From assembly GCA_905215815.1 (NCBI GenBank), contig CAJMRN010000040.1, forward strand, positions 1 to 17,195: a stretch of DNA of 17,195 bases, written 5' to 3'. How positions within the stretch are numbered: the first letter of the stretch is position 1; every line of letters starts with the position of its first letter. Below are positions 1-7,025 of this stretch, in pieces. The DNA comes from an uncultured bacterium. GTDB lineage: Bacteria; Actinomycetota; Coriobacteriia; Coriobacteriales; Coriobacteriaceae. The position numbers and the translations under genes are program-made. The notes under the pieces were generated by a model. The model was not told the DNA's origin, did no database searches, and worked only from the letters and a program-made list of their open reading frames with translations.

Positions 1-551
1 CCGATGCCTGCACGCAGGACGCTGTAACCATAATCGAGGGCGGAGCTCTGCATACTGTTACGTCTTGTTCCATCGGTGATGAGGGCTTTAAAGTACGCGG
101 AGGCAGCTGCGCCTTCTCGATTGTCCGTGTCGCCCGAAAGAACAGTTTTGGCATAAGAGGGGAGAGGGCCTGTAGGCAACCCCATTTCTGTGAGAACCGC
201 CGCTTGGTTGAGTATCTTTGCCTGCACGATCCGTTTCCAAAGCTGCTTTTTTAACGGAAGGCTCATGGCAAGCTGATCCTCGACGATGCGCGCATGGCGT
301 GAATGGGCGCCCATGGGGAGCATAAGACCATTGGGCATATGATCGCGCCCGCAGATCATGACGCCTATTCCCGCGTCGTTGAGTTGTGACATGCAGGCGA
401 CCGTCAACGTGGTTTGATGGGATTCGACGATGACGACCCAAATGTCCTCGAGGGGAATGGTGGAGCTGCGGTCGTCCACGGTGATCATCAATAGGCCGTT
501 CTTGATGCAGAGGTGGGCCTTGCTGTGGATAAGTATCGTCCGTTGGGCCAT
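1..551 (-). CDS. cas1: CRISPR-associated endonuclease Cas1, type II (5' part; gene runs off the window)
   Basis: Integrase subunit that, with Cas2, inserts new spacers into the array. The minus-strand reading frame opens with MAQRTILIHSKAHLCIKNG and stays open to the window edge, giving 183 residues of a family that is usually about 290-300. It is recognised by the N-terminal beta domain (LEDIWVVIVE, residues 34-43), the MSQLNDAGIGVMICGRDH segment (54-71) and the catalytic-glutamate motif REGAAASAYF with Glu146. The remaining metal ligands (His, Asp) would lie outside the window. The ATG at 551 is preceded by a purine-rich GGGGAAGG about 12 nt upstream, and no upstream in-frame ATG was seen. 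Its 5' end lies next to the divergent tracrRNA promoter. cas2 is expected downstream, outside the window. The Cas1 family call is firm; the type II assignment rests on sequence character and the neighbouring cas9. Confidence 0.93.
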   Translation of the reverse strand, partial: MAQRTILIHSKAHLCIKNGLLMITVDDRSSTIPLEDIWVVIVESHQTTLTVACMSQLNDAGIGVMICGRDHMPNGLMLPMGAHSRHARIVEDQLAMSLPLKKQLWKRIVQAKILNQAAVLTEMGLPTGPLPSYAKTVLSGDTDNREGAAASAYFKALITDGTRRNSMQSSALDYGYSVLRAGI

Positions 552-580
552 TTTGTCGACGACCTTCCCCGCATTAGCGC

Positions 581-586
581 TACAAT
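581..586 (+). promoter_or_regulatory. Putative -10 element of the tracrRNA promoter
   Basis: TACAAT lies 7 nt before a suitable purine at 593 and 15 nt before the anti-repeat. No convincing -35 is seen at 17 bp; a TTGTCG at 553-558 is too far away (22 bp spacer). The start of transcription is inferred from spacing only. Confidence 0.5.
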
Positions 587-592
587 ACGGCT

Positions 593-711
593 AAGTCGAA
601 AGCAGCTCACCTTGGGGAAGGGCGCGGCTCCAGACAAGGGGAGCCACTTAAGTGGCTTACCCGTAAAGTAACCCCCGTTCAATCTTCGGATTGGGCGGGG
701 CGAACTTTTTT
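593..711 (+). ncRNA. tracrRNA for the Cas9 system
   Basis: Trans-activating CRISPR RNA that pairs with the repeat part of pre-crRNA and loads Cas9. The anti-repeat is 601-635. Its core, 607-626, is identical to the plus-strand CRISPR repeat over 20 nt, so a plus-strand transcript can form 20 uninterrupted pairs with a minus-strand crRNA repeat. After a one-base bulge there are 4 more pairs (627-630), one mismatch, then 4 pairs ending at 635, which is the lower stem of a typical crRNA:tracrRNA duplex. Next comes a nexus-like hairpin, the palindrome AGCCACTTAAGTGGCT at 642-657 flanked by GGG/CCC, and then the terminator hairpin at 673-700 with a T-run to 711. The 5' end is estimated from the -10 element and the 3' end from the terminator, giving about 119 nt. 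The opposite orientation was tested: it has no terminator and runs into cas1. Confidence 0.88.
673..711 (+). terminator. Rho-independent terminator of the tracrRNA
   Basis: A 12-bp stem (673-684 with 689-700, two G-U pairs) is capped by a TTCG tetraloop and followed by CGAAC and six T (706-711). It also forms the 3' hairpin that Cas9 would bind. Confidence 0.9.
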
Positions 712-950
712 GGGCGAGTGTTAGCCAGTATTCCGTAAACGGTAGCTATGGATAGCATTTAGGCGGGTCCTTTTGAGCGTTTTTGCGCCTAAGGATTGAT
801 TCGATTGTGAAGATAAGTACATAAATCGCTGTGCCGAATACGGCTCTTTTCTTGCGTGAAGCGCGACGTGTCGACGCATTTTGTCTCGAAAAAAATGAAT
901 CGCAGATGTAGATCTGAGGTCGAATCAGTCTTCTTTTTTTGAGGCTTGAA
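712..950. other. Gene-free spacer between tracrRNA terminator and array
   Basis: No credible gene is seen. The stretch is more AT-rich than its surroundings. A small hairpin, GCCGAATACGGC, near 833-844 is followed by TCTTTTCTT, and there is a T7 run near 933-940. It should hold the cas1 promoter (minus strand), but I could not pick one with confidence. It could also serve as the leader if adaptation occurs at this end of the array. Confidence 0.5.
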
Positions 951-983
951 ACAGAAAAGCCCCTGTTAAAGGGGCTTTTCTGT
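951..983 (-). terminator. Terminator at the end of the CRISPR array transcript
   Basis: A perfect 13-bp inverted repeat (ACAGAAAAGCCCC at 951-963 with its complement at 971-983) encloses a 7-nt loop. It lies 8 bp beyond the last repeat in the predicted leftward direction of pre-crRNA transcription, and the 3' arm is T-rich (GGGGCTTTTCTGTTTC on the minus strand). It is nearly symmetrical and could stop transcription from both sides. Confidence 0.75.
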
Positions 984-991
984 GCGCACAA

Positions 992-2084
992 AGCGTATCA
1001 CCTTGGGGAAGGGCGCGTGCTCAAGACTGGTTGAAAGATTTCGAGACGTTACCTCCCAGCGTATCACCTTGGGGAAGGGCGCGTGCTCAAGACCAGTTTG
1101 CAATCGGTTCGCAAACAAGCTGGAGCGTATCACCTTGGGGAAGGGCGCGTGCTCAAGACAAAAGCGTAGAAGGAACCGCTAGGGTCGGTAGCGTATCACC
1201 TTGGGGAAGGGCGCGTGCTCAAGACCGTGATGAATGCCTCTCACGGAAGAAATCAAGCGTATCACCTTGGGGAAGGGCGCGTGCTCAAGACCTTCATGGA
1301 GCGTCGAAGGTTTTGAATCTGAGCGTATCACCTTGGGGAAGGGCGCGTGCTCAAGACCGTCTCGGTGTTGGGGTTGTACGCCAGCTCAGCGTATCACCTT
1401 GGGGAAGGGCGCGTGCTCAAGACCAAATTTGGAGAGTGATCGCAATGTTTTTTCAGCGTATCACTTTGGGGAAGGGCGCGTGCTCAAGACTAGAATGAAG
1501 AGGGCCTACTCGCTACCGGCAGCGTATCACCTTGGGGAAGGGCGCGTGCTCAAGACTGGGGATTATTTGAGGCCTGCGAGCGATGGAGCGTATCACCTTG
1601 GGGAAGGGCGCGTGCTCAAGACTGGATAAGCTGAGGGTGAAATATCTTCGTGAGCGTATCACCTTGGGGAAGGGCGCGTGCTCAAGACTGGATCAAGTGG
1701 ACAATCGAGGTACAGACCAGCGTATCACCTTGGGGAAGGGCGCGTGCTCAAGACTTGCAAGCGGTGCGCTGTAGCCGGTGCCCGAGCGTATCACCTTGGG
1801 GAAGGGCGCGTGCTCAAGACTTACCGCAAATCGTCTGTCGAGGGCGTCGAAGCGTATCACCTTGGGGAAGGGCGCGTGCTCAAGACTTGAGGAGGAGCTA
1901 GGAGGCGCGCGCGTCTAGCGTATCACCTTGGGGAAGGGCGCGTGCTCAAGACTAAATGGGACTCGTCGAGCCGTCGTTTTTGAGCGTATCACCTTGGGGA
2001 AGGGCGCGTGCTCAAGACAAGAACAAGACGTTCTGGCTCACGCTCATCAGCGTATCACCTTGGGGAAGGGCGCGTGCTCAAGAT
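992..2084 (-). CRISPR. Type II-C CRISPR array, 17 repeats and 16 spacers
   Basis: Seventeen 36-bp repeats start at 992, 1058, 1124, 1190, 1256, 1322, 1388, 1455, 1521, 1587, 1653, 1719, 1785, 1851, 1917, 1983 and 2049. Read on the minus (crRNA) strand, each begins GTCTTGAGCACGCGCC and ends CAAGGTGATACGCT. Fifteen copies are identical. The copy at 1455-1490 has one C-to-T change (plus strand, repeat base 11), and the last copy (2049-2084) ends in T instead of C on the plus strand. Spacers are 30 bp except 1424-1454, which is 31 bp; all sixteen differ. The crRNA strand is set by the plus-strand anti-repeat in the tracrRNA and is supported by the terminator beyond the 992 end. The reading frames through the array (repeating SVSPWGRARAQD) are artefacts of the repeat. 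Confidence 0.98.
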
Positions 2085-2157
2085 TTGAGGAACAGGGGCA
2101 ACGCTGATTTTGAAACGCATTGCTTTAAGAATGTGCGGGCAGAGCCTGCATATGTTA

Positions 2158-2198
2158 ATGCGCGCCGGCGCCCTCATCTGGACAGCGGTGGCGCGCAT
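2158..2198 (-). terminator. Inverted repeat downstream of cas9, possible terminator
   Basis: ATGCGCGCC at 2158-2166 is perfectly complementary to 2190-2198, 7 bp after the cas9 stop. The loop is 23 nt and no T-run follows on the minus strand, so this is at best a weak or Rho-assisted terminator. The 2085-2205 stretch between array and cas9 shows no convincing promoter for the array. Confidence 0.4.
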
Positions 2199-2205
2199 CA
2201 ACGCC

Positions 2206-5200
2206 TTAACGAACAGGTGACTCACGGATAATGAGCGGCAATGGATCGTTGCCAAGCTTGTTTACGGTTGGTGAACGCAGTTTTTTCTTGGTAAGTCTGT
2301 CAGAAAAAGACCAATTTGCACCGTTGATGTCAAATCCGCTAAACCGCCCAACAAAATCGCCTATCTGTACTAGATCGCCCAGATATATCTCCAGCGGCGG
2401 TTTCTTCATAGCGCTTTCGGGCACGGGCTTCCAGGCTTTTCGGCCAGTATGCGCCTTAGCAATTCTAGGCACATACGTCCCATCTTTAAGTGCAGGAATA
2501 TCCGCCTTATAGACGGGGTCTGCGTACCAAGCGCCCTGCCCCTTCTTGGCCTCCGGGTCATGCCAGAGCCTCAGACACAGCATTTCGCTCACCTTGATGA
2601 CCGACTTCTCGTCTGCCGACACAACGGCGTTGCCCATGACGATGTCCTTATCGGAGCTCGCCTTGCGAGCAATGTCTTTACCCTGTGCGTTGACGCCGGC
2701 ATAGCGATAGACCGTCTGCTCAAATAGCTCTCCCTTTCCCTTACGCGGAACAAAGCGGGTGGGTACGACGAAATCGTGCGCCGCGCGTACTTCGTTCGCA
2801 AAGGTTTCCCAGGGCATAACACTTTCGAGAGCCTTCATGATGGCATCGCGGCGTTGGGTCTCGTTCATGCCTCTGGTTATGCTCCAGTGTGTCTCTTGGT
2901 TGATTCGAGCGGTTTTAATCACGAGGCTTCGACTACATGCTGCAATCACACAAGCATCGGTGGCATGGTGACGATCGTCCGAGCGGTCTTTTTCGCCATT
3001 CGAACCAAAGTTAAGCCCCCACCTGCGACGCAGCCATGCGGTCGCTCTGCCAGTGGTAGGAACAACATGTGCTTTTGCGCCATCATCGGGGAACAGTAGG
3101 CAGTCGGCGAGGTAAGCGCATACTTCTCGCGACATATAGGCGGTGTCGGTGAAGCTGCGTGCTAAGAATTCGCCTTCCTTGGAATCAAGGTCTTTTTCCA
3201 GCAGGAAGTTCTTTTTGCGACGGCTGAGTTTCTGGTTTTCCTGAACGCGACGCTCAAAAGCATCCCATGAAGGCGCACCGTCGTGGGACATCCATTCGTA
3301 AGGTGTCTGTTCGCGTTTATCCTGATTGCTTTTGGCGAGGACCAGGACTTTGTTGTTGCGCGAGTTTTCTCCCGTACGAGAGAACGGCAGGATGTGGTCA
3401 ATCTGCGTGTAGGTGTCGTCGCTAATTAGGCGATCGACTTCGATTTTAGCGCCCGTGTAAAGGTCGAAGCATTCCTGCTCTTCCCACAGGCGGTACTTCT
3501 CTATCTGTTTGCCCGTGACCTCATCTGCCGTGCAGCCACGCAGCTCAGCGATTTGCCCGGCAATGCGCTCGCGATTTTTCTCGTTCTTCTTATTGGCCTT
3601 GGCAATCTCGTCTTTTGCGCGCTGAGGCAACCTGAGCTCTCGATCAAGCTCAACGTGGATTTCGTTTGGCACGCCCCACTTGCGGCAGATGGCGTTGACC
3701 ACTTTTCGCATTTGCGACATGGCGCGAATGACGACGGGATTGTTATTTGTCCGACCGGTACGTTCGATCCAGGTCTCATAGGGCATCAGGCGATCGGAGC
3801 GCTCGAGCTGGGCGCCAGCGATGCGAAGTCCCAGCAGGCCGCAGTCATTTTCGGCCTGCGTAAGGTTGAGGACCTCGGGCTCCTCGAGGCAATCGAGCAG
3901 CAGGTCGAGTGCTTTTTTGGAACGGTTGCCATAGCCGTTAAGAGCTTTGGATGAATAGGGAAGCCTACAGAGCGCCTCAATCTCCGCTTCCGAAAGCGGC
4001 AGCCCCTGAAGCTGCTCTTGGAGTACGGGGAGAGCTGAAGAGTATGCCACCGCCTCCATAACGGCATCGGCGAGATTGCGGTCATCGCGCAAACGCTGCA
4101 GGAGAATGGGGTTGGCCGTATTGAGGGTATTGCGGAGCACGCGCCATCCCTTGGGCTTGTACACCTCGCGCGTTTTTTCGTCGGCAGCTGGAACTCCCTT
4201 AAAGTAATCGCCGGAACTAAGGTCGAGCGCTTTTCGGAGGGCGCCGAATTTAACAGCACAATCTTTGTTGCCTCGAATTGGCTCGCACGAGAACAGGATC
4301 GCAATGCACTCATCGCGCTCCGTAGCGCTCAGGGCGCGAGAGGTCCCGTTTTCGTGGATGATGGTGATGTTGCCGAGTGCTCCATAGGCTGAAACAAGTT
4401 CGCTCGTAAGCGTGCAGCGTGCGGCTCGTTTTTCTGTTGGGAAGTATGAGCAGTGGCCAACGAGGTCGTACGTGCGGCGGTCGAAGTCTTTGCGCGAACG
4501 CTCCCAATCGCAAACCTCGATATATGCGGCCTCAAATTCCGGCGAAGCGTATTTGGAGCCAAAGGAGCGTTGAGCATCAAATAGGATATGAGTTTCTTCG
4601 ATAAGCTGGGCGTGCGTTACACACTTGTCGTAATTGCCGCCACGATTGCGACTTTGAGGCTGCTGAGCGAGCCATTCGCCAACGGTGCGGCACGAGGTCT
4701 CCGCAATTGCTTCCTTGTTGGCCGCAAGGGCGGATAGAACCTTGCCGCCTTCGCTTGATTTATCCTGATTGCCTTCTCCGTGGGGGATGTATCCACGGCG
4801 CTTGCAGAGGGAGTATAGGACTAGCGCCCACTCGCGATCATTGAGCAGGCGGTCAAGGCCATCAACGCGAAGCTTGAGCGGCTGCTTGTCGCCTTTTGTG
4901 GTGTGGAAGTACTCTTTGGTGGCGTCTTGGGGGATGAGGCCATAAGCCTTGAGGATTTGGAGACAGTGCTTCAAGCGCGCCTGGGTACGGTCAATGTTTC
5001 GACGGGTAGAGCGGAAGCCCCTGCGAATAACCGCAAGACTTTGGCCCGTTTTAGGATGAGTTGGAGAGTCAAATAATCTGACGCCCAAATCCAGGATTTC
5101 ATGATTGGCTGTGTCGATAAGTGCGAATCCGCAGCTTGCAATTCCTGGATCCATGCCAAGCACAAGATGCCTGGGAAGTCCGAGCTTCCCAATTTCGCGA

Positions 5201-5217
5201 TTGATGGTGATCTCCAT
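2206..5217 (-). CDS. cas9: CRISPR-associated RNA-guided endonuclease Cas9 (type II-C, 1003 aa)
   Basis: Cuts both strands of DNA matching a crRNA spacer. With Met at 5217 as residue 1, the order is: RuvC-I LVLGMDPGIASCGFALID with Asp23; arginine-rich bridge helix RRGFRSTRRNIDRTQARLK (65-83); alpha-helical recognition lobe to about 500; RuvC-II IHVELDREL with Glu523; HNH QIDHILPFSRTGENSRNNKV with Asp607, His608 and Asn622; RuvC-III HHATDACVIAA with His751 and Asp754; then the C-terminal PAM-interacting region. Every catalytic position that can be aligned is present, so the nuclease should be active. About 1000 aa, and no csn2 or cas4 seen in the window, fit subtype II-C. An ATG 14 codons upstream (5259) has no ribosome-binding site, whereas AGAGGGG precedes 5217. 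The array and tracrRNA lie downstream, then cas1. Confidence 0.97.
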   Translation of the reverse strand: MEITINREIGKLGLPRHLVLGMDPGIASCGFALIDTANHEILDLGVRLFDSPTHPKTGQSLAVIRRGFRSTRRNIDRTQARLKHCLQILKAYGLIPQDATKEYFHTTKGDKQPLKLRVDGLDRLLNDREWALVLYSLCKRRGYIPHGEGNQDKSSEGGKVLSALAANKEAIAETSCRTVGEWLAQQPQSRNRGGNYDKCVTHAQLIEETHILFDAQRSFGSKYASPEFEAAYIEVCDWERSRKDFDRRTYDLVGHCSYFPTEKRAARCTLTSELVSAYGALGNITIIHENGTSRALSATERDECIAILFSCEPIRGNKDCAVKFGALRKALDLSSGDYFKGVPAADEKTREVYKPKGWRVLRNTLNTANPILLQRLRDDRNLADAVMEAVAYSSALPVLQEQLQGLPLSEAEIEALCRLPYSSKALNGYGNRSKKALDLLLDCLEEPEVLNLTQAENDCGLLGLRIAGAQLERSDRLMPYETWIERTGRTNNNPVVIRAMSQMRKVVNAICRKWGVPNEIHVELDRELRLPQRAKDEIAKANKKNEKNRERIAGQIAELRGCTADEVTGKQIEKYRLWEEQECFDLYTGAKIEVDRLISDDTYTQIDHILPFSRTGENSRNNKVLVLAKSNQDKREQTPYEWMSHDGAPSWDAFERRVQENQKLSRRKKNFLLEKDLDSKEGEFLARSFTDTAYMSREVCAYLADCLLFPDDGAKAHVVPTTGRATAWLRRRWGLNFGSNGEKDRSDDRHHATDACVIAACSRSLVIKTARINQETHWSITRGMNETQRRDAIMKALESVMPWETFANEVRAAHDFVVPTRFVPRKGKGELFEQTVYRYAGVNAQGKDIARKASSDKDIVMGNAVVSADEKSVIKVSEMLCLRLWHDPEAKKGQGAWYADPVYKADIPALKDGTYVPRIAKAHTGRKAWKPVPESAMKKPPLEIYLGDLVQIGDFVGRFSGFDINGANWSFSDRLTKKKLRSPTVNKLGNDPLPLIIRESPVR

Positions 5218-5223
5218 GGAGCA

Positions 5224-5230
5224 CCCCTCT
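5224..5230 (-). promoter_or_regulatory. Ribosome-binding site deciding the cas9 start
   Basis: AGAGGGG on the minus strand ends 6 nt before the ATG at 5217. The alternative ATG at 5259 has no purine-rich sequence in front of it. Confidence 0.7.
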
Positions 5231-5322
5231 CTAATAAGAACTCGAGAGAACAGTACCATCGCGTGAGGACATGGGTCGAGCTTGTTAGCCGAGCGGTCAT
5301 TTTGTTAGGCAAACGGAAACGA

Positions 5323-5328
5323 TTTATA
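5323..5328 (-). promoter_or_regulatory. Possible -10 element for cas9
   Basis: TATAAA on the minus strand lies about 105 bp before the cas9 start in the 200-bp gap behind the GyrI-like gene. No good -35 hexamer is visible, so this is a weak candidate. Confidence 0.3.
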
Positions 5329-5413
5329 CAGCCTTACATATCGGTTGCCGGATGATGCCGTTTGTTGAAATTGAATCTCGCCCTGAGATTGAATGGCGGG
5401 ACGGCGCTCCACG

Positions 5414-6052
5414 CTATTCAGCGCGCTTGATAGGATGACGAACCACGGTCTTAAGTTTCTCCGGTGCACATTTGCGTGGATCGGAGAGATAGATTTCGTG
5501 ATGTAAACGGGAGTCTGAGAAGTCGGGGACATAGCCCTGCTCGGTCATGTATTCATGCATAACGTTTACGGTCGCCGGTTCGTTGTCGTAGGACTCGGTG
5601 TGCATGCATTGAACGCAGAGACCCTCGTCAACTTTAAGCAGCTCGACGGCGGAAAAGTCCAGTTTCTTCTTGGTCGTGGCTTCTGCGACTGCCCAGTCAA
5701 AGTCATCTTGGGTGACGAAATCGGGCAGGCGGATGCACGAGATAAAGTTGAAATCGTCCTTGCGTACATAATCGATGTCGTCGCTCGGGGAGTCTTGCCA
5801 CCAGAAACCCTCGAGCGGCGGTACCACAAAGTCGAAATAGCCCTCGATACTCCTTGAGCCTTTCTTCGACATCTTGACGGTATAGGCGATGCCGTAAAGC
5901 AGCGGCAGTGCGTTTTGATACTCACCACCTTCGGTATTTGGGTCACCCTTTCCGCGAACGGCTACGTAGTTCATAGGCGGGACAGTTACGATACTCGGCT
6001 TGCTTGCAGGTCTGTAGAGCTCCTTGCATTCCTTCTTAAAGTCGAACGCCAT
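5414..6052 (-). CDS. GyrI-like domain-containing protein (212 aa)
   Basis: A soluble single-domain protein of the GyrI-like / effector-binding superfamily, of the subgroup with a PPLEGFWW core motif. Members bind hydrophobic small molecules; the precise ligand here is unknown. Visible marks are VPPMNYVAVRGKGDPN (24-39), GYFDFVVPPLEGFWW (71-85) and the C-terminal HHEIYLSDPRKCAPEKLKTV. There is no DNA-binding domain, signal peptide or membrane segment. The start at 6052 has AAAGGCGG about 8 nt upstream. A 14-bp palindrome with the Gram-positive LexA-box core lies 57-70 bp before the start, next to TATGAT-like -10 sequences, so DNA-damage control is plausible. It is divergent from the ABC cassette and in the same direction as cas9, 196 bp upstream of the cas9 start. 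The family call is solid; any gyrase inhibition is not shown. Confidence 0.85.
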   Translation of the reverse strand: MAFDFKKECKELYRPASKPSIVTVPPMNYVAVRGKGDPNTEGGEYQNALPLLYGIAYTVKMSKKGSRSIEGYFDFVVPPLEGFWWQDSPSDDIDYVRKDDFNFISCIRLPDFVTQDDFDWAVAEATTKKKLDFSAVELLKVDEGLCVQCMHTESYDNEPATVNVMHEYMTEQGYVPDFSDSRLHHEIYLSDPRKCAPEKLKTVVRHPIKRAE

Positions 6053-6108
6053 GTTGGCCGCCTTTCTGCGTATTGGCCTGCTTAGATAGCTGAATCATAT
6101 CATAGAAA

Positions 6109-6122
6109 CGAACAGCTGTTCG
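6109..6122. promoter_or_regulatory. Candidate LexA (SOS) box upstream of the GyrI-like gene
   Basis: CGAACAGCTGTTCG is a perfect 14-bp palindrome containing GAAC-N4-GTTC, the core of the LexA/DinR box of Gram-positive bacteria. On the minus strand it is followed within 10 bp by TATGATATGAT, so a bound repressor would cover the -35 region of the GyrI-like gene. It lies about 200 bp from the ABC ATPase start. Confidence 0.55.
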
Positions 6123-6219
6123 AATGAGTTGGCTGACAGATTGAGATGCGTGCGTTGTGTTTGGCGGTCGGCCTGACCCCGTCGATGATTTCTCTGCCTC
6201 CCCGGCGCCTCATCTATAG

Positions 6220-6269
6220 CTGCCGTTTCCCCATATAAAACCTGCCAAAATAAACCTGTCCCTTTTTGG
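6220..6269 (-). repeat. Interspersed palindromic repeat, copy 1 (reverse orientation)
   Basis: The reverse complement matches copies 2 and 3: AAAAAGGGACAGGTTTATTT, then the TTTTGGCAGG arm, then a TTTTAT and GGG tail. The outer arm is changed here (CCGACC instead of CCTGCC), which weakens the stem. This copy is not placed as a terminator for any neighbouring gene; it sits in the leader region of the ABC cassette and may overlap its promoter. Confidence 0.75.
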
Positions 6270-6323
6270 TCGGTGCGAAATGGGTAATACTAAAGAGTTA
6301 TCCGACCAGATGGGAATTAATCG

Positions 6324-7018
<695 letters not shown>

Positions 7019-7025
<7 letters not shown>

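Noticed and set aside
593..711. tracrRNA on the minus strand (crRNA on the plus strand)
   Set aside because: A minus-strand anti-repeat transcript would run into the cas1 start with no nexus or terminator, while the plus strand has both.
746..991. 81-aa minus-strand reading frame next to the array
   Set aside because: It covers the perfect array terminator hairpin, has no recognisable domain and no clear ribosome-binding site.
982..2231. Several plus-strand reading frames through the array (repeating SVSPWGRARAQD or RITLGKGACSR)
   Set aside because: They are translations of the CRISPR repeat, whose 66-bp period keeps frames open; not genes.
5217..5259. Longer cas9 starting at 5259
   Set aside because: No ribosome-binding site before 5259; AGAGGGG precedes 5217 and the extra 14 residues do not look like Cas9.
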